A DNA stretch of 54,101 nt, from positions 1 through 54,101 of the forward strand of contig MGSS01000031.1 in assembly GCA_001798595.1 (NCBI GenBank), written 5' to 3'. The position numbers were made by a program, and so were the translations under genes. This stretch comes from Deltaproteobacteria bacterium RIFCSPLOWO2_12_FULL_60_19 (lineage in GTDB: Bacteria > Desulfobacterota > Binatia > UBA9968). The notes under the pieces were generated by a model. That model searched no databases and was not told the DNA's origin. It saw nothing but the letters and a program-made list of their open reading frames with translations. Below, piece by piece: positions 43,621 through 52,308 of this stretch; position 1 is the first letter of the stretch; each line of letters starts with the position of its first letter.

Positions 43621-43718
43621 TCCGAAGGGGCAAGCCGTGACGGGCGACGGCACCGACCGCGAAGGTTCTCTACACCAGCGCCCTATTGCCGTCGACCGGA
43701 AGGGCTTGCCCGTGAGGA
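43621..43718 (+). ncRNA. Covarying structured element, copy A
   Basis: The ends pair over ~15 positions: TCC/GGA, tandem G-A, A-T, then GGGCAAGCC (43628-43636) with GGCTTGCCC (43703-43711). An inner 8-bp helix CGACGGCA (43645-43652)/TGCCGTCG (43687-43694) is invariant. The conserved block GGCACCGACCGCGAAGGTT lies beyond the inner helix's left arm. Between oxidase and UbiD genes. Compare copies B and C. Confidence 0.65.
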
Positions 43719-43746
43719 CGTTGAATAAGTTTGGGTTGGAGATTTC

Positions 43747-45189
43747 ATGGCTTTTAACGATCTAAGAGAATTTATCAACGCGGCCCGCGCCATCGGCGAC
43801 CTCAAGGAAATCCACGGCGCCCACTGGGACCTGGAAATCGGCGCGCTGACCGAAGTCTTCGTCTCACGCGAGCCTTCTCCCCTGCTCTTGTTCGATCAGA
43901 TCCCCGGCTACCCTCCGTCGTATCGCGTCGCCTCCAACCTCATCAGCCATCCGCGGCGCGCCGCGCTGGTCTCCGGCATGCCGACGGACATCCCCAGGAC
44001 GGAGATGGTCCGGCGCTGGAAGCAGATATTGAAAGAGTTGCAGCCCATTCCACCGCGTTTCGTGAGCACCGGCCCGCTGTATGAGAACGTTCGCAACGGA
44101 ACGGCCATCGATATGAGGGCGTTTCCGGTGCCGAAATGGCACGAGCTTGACGGCGGCCGCTATCTCGGCACGGCTTGCTGCGTGATCACCGCCGATCCCG
44201 ACGACGGCTGGGTGAACGTCGGGATTTACCGGGTGCAGCTTCACGATCGCGACCGGCTCGGCCTCTACATCTCGCCCGGCCACCACGCGCGGATCATTCG
44301 CGAAAAATACTGGGCCCGAGGCAAGAGCTGCCCGGTGGCTGTAACTTTCGGTCAGGAGCCGCTGCTCTGGCTCACAGCGGGACAGTCCGTCCCCTACGGC
44401 GTTTCCGAGTTCGACTACGCCGGCGGTTTGCGAAAATTGCCGGTGGACGTCGTTAAAGGCGAGCGAACCGGTCTGCCGATCCCCGCGACGGCGGAAATTG
44501 CGATAGAGGGGGAGGTGCCGCCGCCGCAGGAAGAGAACCGCGTGGAGGGGCCGTTCGGCGAATGGCCCGGCTACTACGCTCACGGCGCGCGCGAGGAGCC
44601 GGTCATACGGGTCCAGGCGCTTTACCACCGCAACGATCCGATTCTTGCGGGCGCGCCGCCGATGAAACCGCCGTCTTTGACCTTCGGCGTGCCGATCGGA
44701 GCGGCGGCGATTTGGAACTATCTCGACAAAGCGGACGTGCCTGACGTCCAGGGCGTCTGGGCCTTCGTGGGCGGCTCAGCTCCCGGCGGCGGCGCGCCGT
44801 TCATCGTCGTCTCGATCAAGCAGCGCTACCACGGCCACGCACAGCAGGCCGCGCTCGCCGCTCTGGCCTGCCGCGCCGGCAACTATCATGGCCGCTTCGT
44901 CGTCGTGGTCGATGAAGACATCGACCCGGCAGACCTGGGCGAAGTGATCTGGGCGCTCTCGACGCGTTGCGATCCCAAGACCGCGCTCACGGTGATCGAC
45001 AACTGCTGGAGCACGCCGCTCGATGCCGCCATGCACCCGGATAAAAAAGACGCCGGAGACTTCACCAACAGCCGCGCTATCTTCAACGCCTGCCGGCCCT
45101 ACGCCTGGAAAGACCGCTTTCCGCCCGTCAATGCCCTCAGCCCCGATATGCGGCGCAAGATTATGGAAAAGTGGAAGCGCGAATTCTAG
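43747..45189 (+). CDS. UbiD-family prenylated-FMN decarboxylase, copy 1
   Basis: The 480-residue protein has the UbiD layout. The prFMN/metal segment is WVNVGIYRVQLHD (N157, R162), the mid block IPATAEIAIEGEVPPP carries conserved glutamates, and EGPFGEWPGYY near residue 270 carries the catalytic-type glutamate. A C-terminal segment VVVDEDIDPADLGEVIWALS follows. UbiD enzymes reversibly decarboxylate unsaturated or aromatic acids using prenylated FMN made by UbiX, which is not in this window. Substrate unknown, probably aromatic or heteroaromatic. ATG 43747 lies 28 bases after structured element A. Confidence 0.92.
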   Translation: MAFNDLREFINAARAIGDLKEIHGAHWDLEIGALTEVFVSREPSPLLLFDQIPGYPPSYRVASNLISHPRRAALVSGMPTDIPRTEMVRRWKQILKELQPIPPRFVSTGPLYENVRNGTAIDMRAFPVPKWHELDGGRYLGTACCVITADPDDGWVNVGIYRVQLHDRDRLGLYISPGHHARIIREKYWARGKSCPVAVTFGQEPLLWLTAGQSVPYGVSEFDYAGGLRKLPVDVVKGERTGLPIPATAEIAIEGEVPPPQEENRVEGPFGEWPGYYAHGAREEPVIRVQALYHRNDPILAGAPPMKPPSLTFGVPIGAAAIWNYLDKADVPDVQGVWAFVGGSAPGGGAPFIVVSIKQRYHGHAQQAALAALACRAGNYHGRFVVVVDEDIDPADLGEVIWALSTRCDPKTALTVIDNCWSTPLDAAMHPDKKDAGDFTNSRAIFNACRPYAWKDRFPPVNALSPDMRRKIMEKWKREF

Positions 45190-45298
45190 GGCCAGCGTAC
45201 AAACCCCCACCTTTGCCATTAGCCCGTAACCCCATCCGATCGCCTATAGCGAGTCCAACGTAACCGTAGCAGACGCACAGACCGGCGGCGCGCTGTCG

Positions 45299-45396
45299 TC
45301 CGAAGGTGCGAGTTGTGAAGGGCGACGGCACCGACCGTGAAGGTTCCCTACACCACCGCCCTATTGCCGTCGACCGGAACAGCTCGTACCTGAGGA
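45299..45396 (+). ncRNA. Covarying structured element, copy B
   Basis: It aligns to copy A without gaps over 98 bases. The long helix is GGTGCGAGTTG with CAGCTCGTACC. Compared with A, three pairs change on both strands (G-C to T-A, A-T to G-C, C-G to T-A) and two change to G-T wobbles. The inner CGACGGCA/TGCCGTCG helix is unchanged. It lies 110 bases after UbiD copy 1. The flanks 45190-45298 and 45397-45471 show nothing else. Confidence 0.65.
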
Positions 45397-45471
45397 CAAC
45401 GAACCGGAACTCATCAGCGCCTCAATCAAAAAGGCCACAGTTAGGTCAGCCTGCCCCCTTGCATTTTACTG

Positions 45472-45501
45472 TTGACTATTTATATACGAATCGTTTATAT
45501 A
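45472..45501 (+). promoter_or_regulatory. Promoter of the second UbiD gene
   Basis: TTGACT (45472-45477), 18 bases, TATATA (45496-45501) in an unusually AT-rich stretch, with AGGAGG at 45536-45541 before ATG 45547. Confidence 0.7.
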
Positions 45502-45546
45502 TCAACTAAATTACAGGTTTTAAAATCAGCTACTTAGGAGGATGCG

Positions 45547-47013
45547 ATGCCGTTTAAAGACCTGCGGTCGTACATTAAGCGATTACACCAAGAAGGCGAG
45601 CTTCAGAAGATCAGTGAGGAAGTCCAGCCCGTCTATGAGGTCGGCGCGATCATCCGACGCTCCTACGACCTGCGCGCCCCCGCCCCATTTTTTTCCAACC
45701 TCAGAGGCTTTCCCGATGCGCGGATCTTCGGCGCGCCCATCGGCCTGAGCCGCGACAAAAACCGGACCTTCGCCCGCTTCGCCATTTCTATGGACATGGC
45801 CCCGGAATCGTCCCCGATGGATATCATGGAAGAATACCTGCGCCGCATCCAAAAACCGATCAAGCCGGTGATCGTCAAAGACGGGCCGTGCAAAGAGAAC
45901 ATCGTCGTCGGAAAGGAGGTGGACCTCCAGGCTTTTCCCTCTCCTGTCCTTCACCAAGGCGACGGCGGCCCCTACATCGGCACCTGGCACGCTAACATCA
46001 CTAAAGATCCCGACACCGGCGTCCGCAACTGGGGCATGTATCGCCTCATGGTCCACGACCAGAACACCATGGGCGGCCTTTTTCTTCCAGCGCAGAATAT
46101 CGGCATCCACTACTACACAAAGTACGAGCCGCGCGGCCGGCCGATGGAATTCGCCATCGCGCTCGGCACCGAGCCGGTCACGCCCTGGGTCGCCGGAACG
46201 CGCTTTCCTATCGATGTGTCCGAGGCCGACATTATCGGCGGTATCCGCGGGGAGCCGCTTGAGTTGATCAAGTGCGAGACGGTCGATCTTGAAGTGCCCG
46301 CGGCCTCGGAGATCGTGATTGAAGGCTTCATCCCGCCGCACGAGCGAAAGCTGGAAGGCCCTTTCGGCGAATATACCGGCTTCATGGCCGCGGACCGCGC
46401 GCCCCGCCCGGTTTACCATGTCACCGCCATCACGCATCGCAACCGGCCGATTCTCCCCGCCACCTGTATGGGCGTGCCGGTCGACGACTCAGCCGTTTCG
46501 CTTTCGTTGACCAAAGCGGCGAACATTCTCGGCGAACTCAGGCAACGTGGATTTCCCGTACGATCGGTCTATTGTCCTCCCGAGGCCGTCTCCCATTGGA
46601 CGGTAGTTTCAACCAAAGTCCCCTACCCCGGCTACGCGCGCCACCTGGCGCACGCCATTTGGGGAACGGGATGGGGCCGCTCCGGCTGGTATCTGGTGAT
46701 CGTGGAAGAAGACATCGATATCACCGACATGGGGCAGGTGCTGTGGGCGATCTCGACGGCGTGCCATCCCAAGCGCGGCATCGTCCAGGTGGACAACGTC
46801 CCGGCTCATCCGCTGCTGCCGTTTTTAAGCCCGGAAGAAAAGGCGAAGCATCTCGGCGCCTACGCGTTGTTCGATTGCACCTGGCCGCGGGAGTGGCCCA
46901 AAGAGGCGATGCCGGTCAAAGCCTCTTTCGACAATATCTGGCCCAAGGAAGTGCAGGACAAGGTGCTACGGAACTGGCAGGCCTACGGCTATAAAGACGG
47001 TTGTAATGAATGA
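45547..47013 (+). CDS. UbiD-family prenylated-FMN decarboxylase, copy 2
   Basis: The 488-residue protein shows the same landmarks as copy 1: the cofactor segment GVRNWGMYRLMVHD, VPAASEIVIEGFIPPHERK, EGPFGEYTGFM and VIVEEDIDITDMGQVLWAIS. It is only distantly similar to copy 1, so the pair is likely to have distinct substrates or to form a mixed oligomer; which is not visible. It has its own promoter and a consensus ribosome site. Followed after 94 bases by an oxidase gene. Confidence 0.92.
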   Translation: MPFKDLRSYIKRLHQEGELQKISEEVQPVYEVGAIIRRSYDLRAPAPFFSNLRGFPDARIFGAPIGLSRDKNRTFARFAISMDMAPESSPMDIMEEYLRRIQKPIKPVIVKDGPCKENIVVGKEVDLQAFPSPVLHQGDGGPYIGTWHANITKDPDTGVRNWGMYRLMVHDQNTMGGLFLPAQNIGIHYYTKYEPRGRPMEFAIALGTEPVTPWVAGTRFPIDVSEADIIGGIRGEPLELIKCETVDLEVPAASEIVIEGFIPPHERKLEGPFGEYTGFMAADRAPRPVYHVTAITHRNRPILPATCMGVPVDDSAVSLSLTKAANILGELRQRGFPVRSVYCPPEAVSHWTVVSTKVPYPGYARHLAHAIWGTGWGRSGWYLVIVEEDIDITDMGQVLWAISTACHPKRGIVQVDNVPAHPLLPFLSPEEKAKHLGAYALFDCTWPREWPKEAMPVKASFDNIWPKEVQDKVLRNWQAYGYKDGCNE

Positions 47014-47107
47014 GCGTCAAGAGACGGAGACGCTTTTATTTCGGAACGGAAACATATATGAAAATGTATCCGCCAACGGACGGCGAATCTTAGGGTAACT
47101 TAAAAAG

Positions 47108-47812
47108 ATGAGCGCTTTGGAAAATCGAATCAAAGGACTCGTGCTCCAAACCGTCTACCTGGAGCCGTCGTCGTTCAACCGGGTACAGCCCGGAGACCTG
47201 ACGAAAGAAGGCGGCCGGGTTTTCGTCAGCCAATTTTCCCACTTTACGCGGAACTTTCCGCGCTGGCTGGCCGCGGTCGCGGCCAACTGTGGTGTCGCGG
47301 ATGTGCGGAAATTTCTCGCCGCCAATCTCTACGAAGAAGAGATCGGCTCTTCGGGGCAGGGATCGCACTACGATCTGCTCGTGCGGCAAGGCGAATCGCT
47401 GGGCTTGACTCGTGTTGAGATCGAGCATGCCGCGCCGCTTCCCTCCACACAGCTTGCCGTCAACGCGCTCGAAAGCATCTGCCGCAATCGCTCGTGGCTC
47501 GAAGGGCTCGCAGCGACGAGCGGCCTGGAATGCATCAACCACCCGGGCGTCCGCCGGCAAGCCGGCGTGATCATCATCAACGACGTCCGCGCCTGGCGCC
47601 ACCTGGGGCTAAACGCCGAGCAGCTCCGCTCGCGAACCATCCACATGGAAGAGGACGAAAAGCACGTCGACACGGCGCTCGAAATTCTCCGCGCGCACGC
47701 CGCTACGGAAGAGTTGCAGCAGCGGGTGGTCGAAACCGCGCGCGACGCGCTGCTCGCCTTCAGAATGCTGCTCGAAGGAATCGGAAACGCGGCGTTTCCC
47801 GCAAACCGTTAG
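47108..47812 (+). CDS. Haem-oxygenase-like diiron oxidase, copy 3
   Basis: The 234-residue helical protein has candidate ligands E76-E78 and H87 (LYEEEIGSSGQGSH) and H179, D183 and H186 (IHMEEDEKH). This E-x(~10)-H plus H-x3-D-x2-H arrangement is shared with the two other copies in the window. The ligand set argues for a metal-dependent oxidase over the thiaminase TenA. Start ATG 47108 lacks a clear ribosome site. It follows the second UbiD gene and precedes structured element C. Confidence 0.8.
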   Translation: MSALENRIKGLVLQTVYLEPSSFNRVQPGDLTKEGGRVFVSQFSHFTRNFPRWLAAVAANCGVADVRKFLAANLYEEEIGSSGQGSHYDLLVRQGESLGLTRVEIEHAAPLPSTQLAVNALESICRNRSWLEGLAATSGLECINHPGVRRQAGVIIINDVRAWRHLGLNAEQLRSRTIHMEEDEKHVDTALEILRAHAATEELQQRVVETARDALLAFRMLLEGIGNAAFPANR

Positions 47813-47855
47813 CCTTAGCTATTATACCGACGGGAGGAACCTCGACACAGCATTG

Positions 47856-47951
47856 TCCGAGGGGCAGGCCCTGAAGGACGACGGCACCGAGCGCGAAGGT
47901 TGCCCTAGGTAGAAAACTATTGCCGTCGGCCGGAAGGGCTTGCCCCTCGGA
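47856..47951 (+). ncRNA. Covarying structured element, copy C
   Basis: TCCGAGGGGCAGGCCCT (47856-47872) pairs with AGGGCTTGCCCCTCGGA (47935-47951): 17 base pairs with one G-T. One base is missing relative to A and B, which turns their tandem G-A mismatch into ordinary pairs. The CGACGGCA/TGCCGTCG helix and GGCACCGAGCGCGAAGGTT are kept, while the loop after it differs. It lies between two convergent genes. Confidence 0.62.
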
Positions 47952-47995
47952 CTGTGAATGGCCTAAGCTAGAAACCGCTCAAGATCAGCGGCGAT

Positions 47996-49102
47996 TTACT
48001 TTACCGGCGGCATCTTGCAGGGAATTCCCCGCTTCTCGATCTCCGCCTCGAAGATCCGCCGAATCTCCGGATCCTCGTCCTCGTACTCGATCAGCGTGCC
48101 GCCCTCTTTCACGCTGATGAAGACCCCGCCGTCGCGCTTCTGCGCCGCGACGTAGAATCCCATCTTGTGCCGCTTGCTGCCGTAGCGCAGCGCGAGCTGC
48201 CGCGCCTTTTCGCCGCCGAGGTTGAAGTGCTGGTGGAACCATCCGTTGGGCGGGCCGAATGTCGTGCCGGGTTTCCAGTCCACGCGGATCACCTTATCGC
48301 CGTGGCCGCTCTCGTAAGGGTGAGTCCCCAGCTCGTTCGGCCACATGATCGAGTAGCCCTCGGACTTGAGAATGAGCAAGACCGCGCCGGAGCCGTGATA
48401 GTGGGCCTTGTGGTACATGCCGACCGGCCACTCGACCAGATGGCCCACGAGCGAATTTCCCGCGATCTCGAATCCGGTGAAGCCGCCGCCCTTTCCCTTG
48501 TATTCGTGCGCGTCGATGGACGCGCTTGCCACGTCGGCGATGAAGTTGGTATCCCAGTAGTTGCCCCGGCCAACGGTGTAGCGCTTGTTGCTGACCGCGA
48601 AGTAGTTCTCCTCGCCGTCGTATCGGTCCGTGAACTGATAGTTGCAGTTGAAAACGAAATCGGTGCTGTGAAACATGTCCAGGATCATCGGCGCGTTGGT
48701 CACCGCCGCCAGCAGCGCACGCTGTTTCCCGCCATTGATGTGGCGATACCAGCAGTTGAGCGGCGGAGCGAACAAACTTCCCGGACCCCATTCGAAGAAC
48801 CGCTTCCCCTGCCCTTCTTGCCAGACTTCGGTCGACCCCAACCCCTCAACCACGTAAAAGACCATCTCGTAGAGATGCTTCTGGGGCTCGAGCGTCTTGC
48901 CGGAGGGGATCTCGAGCACCTCCATTCCGGTGGCCCCTTCCATTCCGCGCAGCTGCACGAAGGCGCCGCGCCCGCCTCTCCGTTTCCACGATCCCAGCGG
49001 AATGTCTGCAACGTCAACGCCGTATCCCTCGACGACCGGCACGCCTTCATTGCGGATCCATTCCTCATAATAGGTTCCCTTGGTTTCCAAATTCTCAGCC
49101 AT
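47996..49102 (-). CDS. Bicupin dioxygenase-like protein
   Basis: The 368-residue protein has two cupin barrels. The first contains PQKHLYEMVFYVVEGLG and a later HIN; the second contains MYHKAHYHGSGAVLLILKSE and GWFHQHFN, with histidines in the metal-binding positions. Gentisate 1,2-dioxygenase and related ring-cleaving enzymes share this two-cupin layout, so ring cleavage after UbiD decarboxylation is plausible. ATG 49102 is chosen because GTGGAAG lies just upstream and the 17-residue extension before it looks non-coding. It is convergent with the oxidase at 47108. Confidence 0.8.
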   Translation of the reverse strand: MAENLETKGTYYEEWIRNEGVPVVEGYGVDVADIPLGSWKRRGGRGAFVQLRGMEGATGMEVLEIPSGKTLEPQKHLYEMVFYVVEGLGSTEVWQEGQGKRFFEWGPGSLFAPPLNCWYRHINGGKQRALLAAVTNAPMILDMFHSTDFVFNCNYQFTDRYDGEENYFAVSNKRYTVGRGNYWDTNFIADVASASIDAHEYKGKGGGFTGFEIAGNSLVGHLVEWPVGMYHKAHYHGSGAVLLILKSEGYSIMWPNELGTHPYESGHGDKVIRVDWKPGTTFGPPNGWFHQHFNLGGEKARQLALRYGSKRHKMGFYVAAQKRDGGVFISVKEGGTLIEYEDEDPEIRRIFEAEIEKRGIPCKMPPVK

Positions 49103-49233
49103 CACACTTCCACCTTTCTCGAAAAAATTTCGTGACGCCCACGCTGCAGTCACACTTATAGACGCGAACGCTCTAAGTCAAGAGCGAACGGCGCGCGTGA
49201 TTCGGCTTCGGATTATTACGGCGAGACGCGCCT

Positions 49234-50052
49234 TTACGGATACATGTATTCGATCGGCGGGGACTCGAATTCCGCTTCGACGCTGTTTACGCCCGAAACT
49301 TCCTTGGCGATCCGAACGATCTCCTGCTCCAACTCGGACTGCGCAAGGATGCCCGAGACATGCACGCGCCCGTGCTCGACGCGCACGCTGATCGTCAAAT
49401 TACGCGTTCTGGGGGCGACAACCAAAGCGGCCTGCACTCTCGCGCTGACCGTGAGATCCTGGAAAGCCTGCTTGGACTCGGGGGTCTCCTGAAAATCTCT
49501 CTGTCGCGCGGCTTCGACGATGACGTGAGCCGCGGCTTCCAAGCTCATGTGCGCGACGTTGAGAACCATGTCGTAGCGGGACGCATCTCTCCAATCGGCG
49601 CCGAAAATCACCTGCAGCCGCCGCGTGCGCCCCTTATCGACCTGTTCGATGTAGTGCATGGCCGCATTCTCGCTCATTTTTTCCCGCGCCCGGACCTGCT
49701 CCACCCGGTAACTCATCGGCGCCGTGAGATAAACCTTGAGCACGTGACCGATGCCGGGGAACAACTCCTGGCCGGCATGGCCGTGATAGACGACATTGCC
49801 GCCCTGCGCCACTTCGCACATCGCCGCCTGCAACACGATGCGGTACAGACGCAGGCTCTCCTGCCATCGCTCCCACCAGTGCGGCGCGGTTTCCAGAACC
49901 TCGGTGAATTTGGCTTCGGGGATACCGTAGCGCCGGCTGGCTTCGATCAGCACCTCCCGGCTTACGGAGCGATAGCCCAGCGTTGCGGCGACCCGGTCCG
50001 CCAGCTCCGGACCGCCACTGAAAGCTCCACGGGTGATCGTGATAACAGGCAT
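49234..50052 (-). CDS. Cytidylate-kinase-like protein with C-terminal BON domain
   Basis: Residues 1-190 match the cytidylate-kinase-like family: PVITITRGAFSGGPELADRV as the P-loop region, VVYHGHAGQELFPGIGHVLK, VRAREKMSENAAMHYI and DWRDASRYDMVLN. Residues ~195-272 form a BON domain (ARVQAALVVAPRTRNLTISV, GRVHVSGILAQSELEQEIVR), usually a membrane- or ligand-binding fold. GGAGGG precedes ATG 50052. The combination suggests a regulatory or sensory kinase rather than the housekeeping CMP kinase. Function unknown. Confidence 0.8.
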   Translation of the reverse strand: MPVITITRGAFSGGPELADRVAATLGYRSVSREVLIEASRRYGIPEAKFTEVLETAPHWWERWQESLRLYRIVLQAAMCEVAQGGNVVYHGHAGQELFPGIGHVLKVYLTAPMSYRVEQVRAREKMSENAAMHYIEQVDKGRTRRLQVIFGADWRDASRYDMVLNVAHMSLEAAAHVIVEAARQRDFQETPESKQAFQDLTVSARVQAALVVAPRTRNLTISVRVEHGRVHVSGILAQSELEQEIVRIAKEVSGVNSVEAEFESPPIEYMYP

Positions 50053-50245
50053 GGGTTTTCCCTCCCTAATCAGCAATCCTTAGAACGTCCACTCCGCGCG
50101 CCGCCACTATCCGGGCCTACCTTTAGCACAGGTCAAAACCTCAAACAATCGCCACCGGATCGCCCGTAACAATGAACGCATCCGACGATACCGTTGAAAA
50201 CCGGATCGGGCGAGCTTGACTTTTCGTCGCGAATGGTTTCAGTAG

Positions 50246-51211
50246 ATGGATGTCCGGGACATTGTCATGCAGAAGCCGCGCTTCACGACCGTTTTTCTCC
50301 TCGCACTCTGCCTCGCTTTGCTTCTCCCTGTCCCTTTGTGGTCCCAAACCAGGGTTCTGGTCTCCGCCCCGTCGAAGTCTCTGACCTGGTTTCCGGCGGC
50401 GCTGGCGAAGGAGAAGGGCTTTTACAAAGACGAAGCACTCGATGTCGATTTCGTCATCATGAATCCGCGCCTTGCGCTGCAGGCGGTCGTTGCGGGCGAT
50501 GCCGCCTACACGACGGCGCTCGGCTCGACCATGCGGGCCGCCTTCAGAGGACTCCCCGTCCGCATCGTCCTGACGATATGCGAAAAGCCCCATTTTGCTT
50601 TGATCACCAAGCCTCAGATCACGTCCGTCGCGGGACTTAAGGGCAAACTGCTGGGAATTTCTTCATTCGGCGCGAGCAGTGACACGATGGCCCGCGCGGT
50701 GCTCAATCACCATAACTTGACGCCGAATCGGGACGTAAAGATTCTCGCGGTCGGCGGCGGCTTGAACCGCCTCGCCGCGCTTAAATCCGGCGCCATCGAC
50801 GCGACGCTGATCGAAGCGCCGTACAATATTATGCTGGAACGAGAGGGCTATTCCCGACTGCTCTTTGTCGGCGATCTGATTCCGTCCCCGATCGCCGGCT
50901 TTGGCACTACGCTCGACCACATCCGCAAACAACCGGAGGAGATCCGCCGGATCGTACGCGCTACGCTGCGCGCTATCCAATACGCCAAAAGCAACCGCGA
51001 TGAAGTCATTAAGTCGATCGCCAAGTGGACCGCCCTGCCCTCCTCCCTCGCGCAGGGGAGCTACGATCTCGCCAGGGAAACATGGACGGTAACGGGCATT
51101 CCGAAGGCCGAAGCGATCAACACGGCGATGGAAGAGATTAAGAATGAACTCAAGCTGGATCAAACACCCGACGCCTCGGGCGCTTTCGACTGGAGCTTCG
51201 TCAAACGATAG
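50246..51211 (+). CDS. ABC transporter substrate-binding protein, NMT1/SsuA type
   Basis: A signal peptide (FTTVFLLALCLALLLPVPLW) precedes TRVLVSAPSKSLTWFPAALA, KEKGFYKDEALDVDFV, VAGLKGKLLGISSFGASSD and the C-terminal AIQYAKSNRDEVIKSI block. ATG 50246 gives a short extra head; ATG 50267 (MQKPRF) would be a more typical signal-peptide start. Followed after 20 bases by a paralogue. They are clearly related to each other (AYTTALGSTMRAAFRGLPVR versus YSMNIGSTMRAAMRGLPVR) and probably bind similar ligands. No permease nearby. Confidence 0.86.
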   Translation: MDVRDIVMQKPRFTTVFLLALCLALLLPVPLWSQTRVLVSAPSKSLTWFPAALAKEKGFYKDEALDVDFVIMNPRLALQAVVAGDAAYTTALGSTMRAAFRGLPVRIVLTICEKPHFALITKPQITSVAGLKGKLLGISSFGASSDTMARAVLNHHNLTPNRDVKILAVGGGLNRLAALKSGAIDATLIEAPYNIMLEREGYSRLLFVGDLIPSPIAGFGTTLDHIRKQPEEIRRIVRATLRAIQYAKSNRDEVIKSIAKWTALPSSLAQGSYDLARETWTVTGIPKAEAINTAMEEIKNELKLDQTPDASGAFDWSFVKR

Positions 51212-51231
51212 TCTTGAACGGAGGACAACTC

Positions 51232-52194
51232 GTGACGTCTTATTCGCTACTCGCTCTCGGCTTGATTGTGGCGACGCTCGTCGGACCCGCCGGCTCTCTC
51301 GCGCAAGGTCTGGAGAAAATAAGAATCGTTTACGCGAGCCGCGGGCTGCCCTTTCTCAGCGTCTTTGTCGCCAAGGAAAAAGGCTTCTACCTGAAACAGG
51401 GGCTCGACGTCGATCTTGTCCAGGTCGCGCCGCGACTGGCGATTACGGCCCTCGCGATAAATCAGGTGGACTATTCCATGAACATCGGCTCGACGATGCG
51501 CGCCGCCATGCGAGGCCTGCCGGTGCGCGCCGTCGCATCGAGCACGATCGCGCCGTTCTTCGCCCTGGTGAGCAAGGAAAAAAGCGTCCAGGACCTCAAG
51601 GGAAAATTGCTGGGAGTGACCGACCCCGGAGGAACGAACTACCAGGTCACCAAGCTGATCCTCTCCCACTACGGCTTGGTTCCCTTGAAGGACGTCCAAC
51701 TGCTCACCATCGGCGAGGAAAAGATCATCCTCGAGGCGATGCTGGCGGGGCGAATCGCCGGCGGCGCGATCTCTCCGCCCTGGCCGTTCGAGGCCGAGCG
51801 GCAAGGGTTTAAAATTCTGGTCAAGGCGGCCGATATTCTGCAATTCCCGTTCGTCGGGCCGACCGCCCATCTGGACAAAATCAAGAATCAACGAGAGCAG
51901 GTCAAGCGGGTGATCCGCGCCGAAGTTGACGCGCTCAGGTTTATTCGAGAACGCCGGCAGGAGAGCATCGAGCTGATCGCCCGCATCTTCAAAATGGACC
52001 GCGACATCGCGCAGAAGTCCTACGATTTCACGGCGTCGTTCTTCAGCAAAGACGCCCGCATCAGCCCGGAGGCGGTCAAGCGGCTGATCGCCCTTGAAAA
52101 AGAAGCCGGCAACATCAAAGAAGACGTGGATGTTTCGCAGTTAGCGGATCTCTCCCTGGTCGACGAGGCGCTGCGTCAATCGCCCGGCCGGTGA
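51232..52194 (+). CDS. ABC transporter substrate-binding protein, NMT1/SsuA type (paralogue of preceding gene)
   Basis: GTG 51232 is preferred over TTG 51214 because GGAGG (51220-51224) lies 7 bases upstream of it. The signal peptide SLLALGLIVATLVGPAGSLA is followed by KIRIVYASRGLPFLSVFVAK, KGFYLKQGLDVDLV and QDLKGKLLGVTDPGGTNY. It is a tandem paralogue of the gene before. The gap after it (52195-52308) shows no gene. Confidence 0.87.
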   Translation: MTSYSLLALGLIVATLVGPAGSLAQGLEKIRIVYASRGLPFLSVFVAKEKGFYLKQGLDVDLVQVAPRLAITALAINQVDYSMNIGSTMRAAMRGLPVRAVASSTIAPFFALVSKEKSVQDLKGKLLGVTDPGGTNYQVTKLILSHYGLVPLKDVQLLTIGEEKIILEAMLAGRIAGGAISPPWPFEAERQGFKILVKAADILQFPFVGPTAHLDKIKNQREQVKRVIRAEVDALRFIRERRQESIELIARIFKMDRDIAQKSYDFTASFFSKDARISPEAVKRLIALEKEAGNIKEDVDVSQLADLSLVDEALRQSPGR

Positions 52195-52308
52195 AAGGTT
52201 GTAAGGAAATTCCTAGCACTTAGGTGGCTTCGGACGATCGTGACCGAGGTGTTTTACTTATAGCTCGGACGAGTGATACAATCTTCTCGTTAATGGAGGC
52301 CTACAGTC

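Noticed and set aside
43642-43683. Pseudoknot GGGCG/CGCCC within the structured element
   Set aside because: It is present in copies A and B only because those bases are identical, is absent from copy C and shares bases with the inner helix, so there is no covariation support.
43621-47951. CRISPR array made of the three similar elements
   Set aside because: The copies are ~1.6-2.6 kb apart with genes between them; no short regular spacers.
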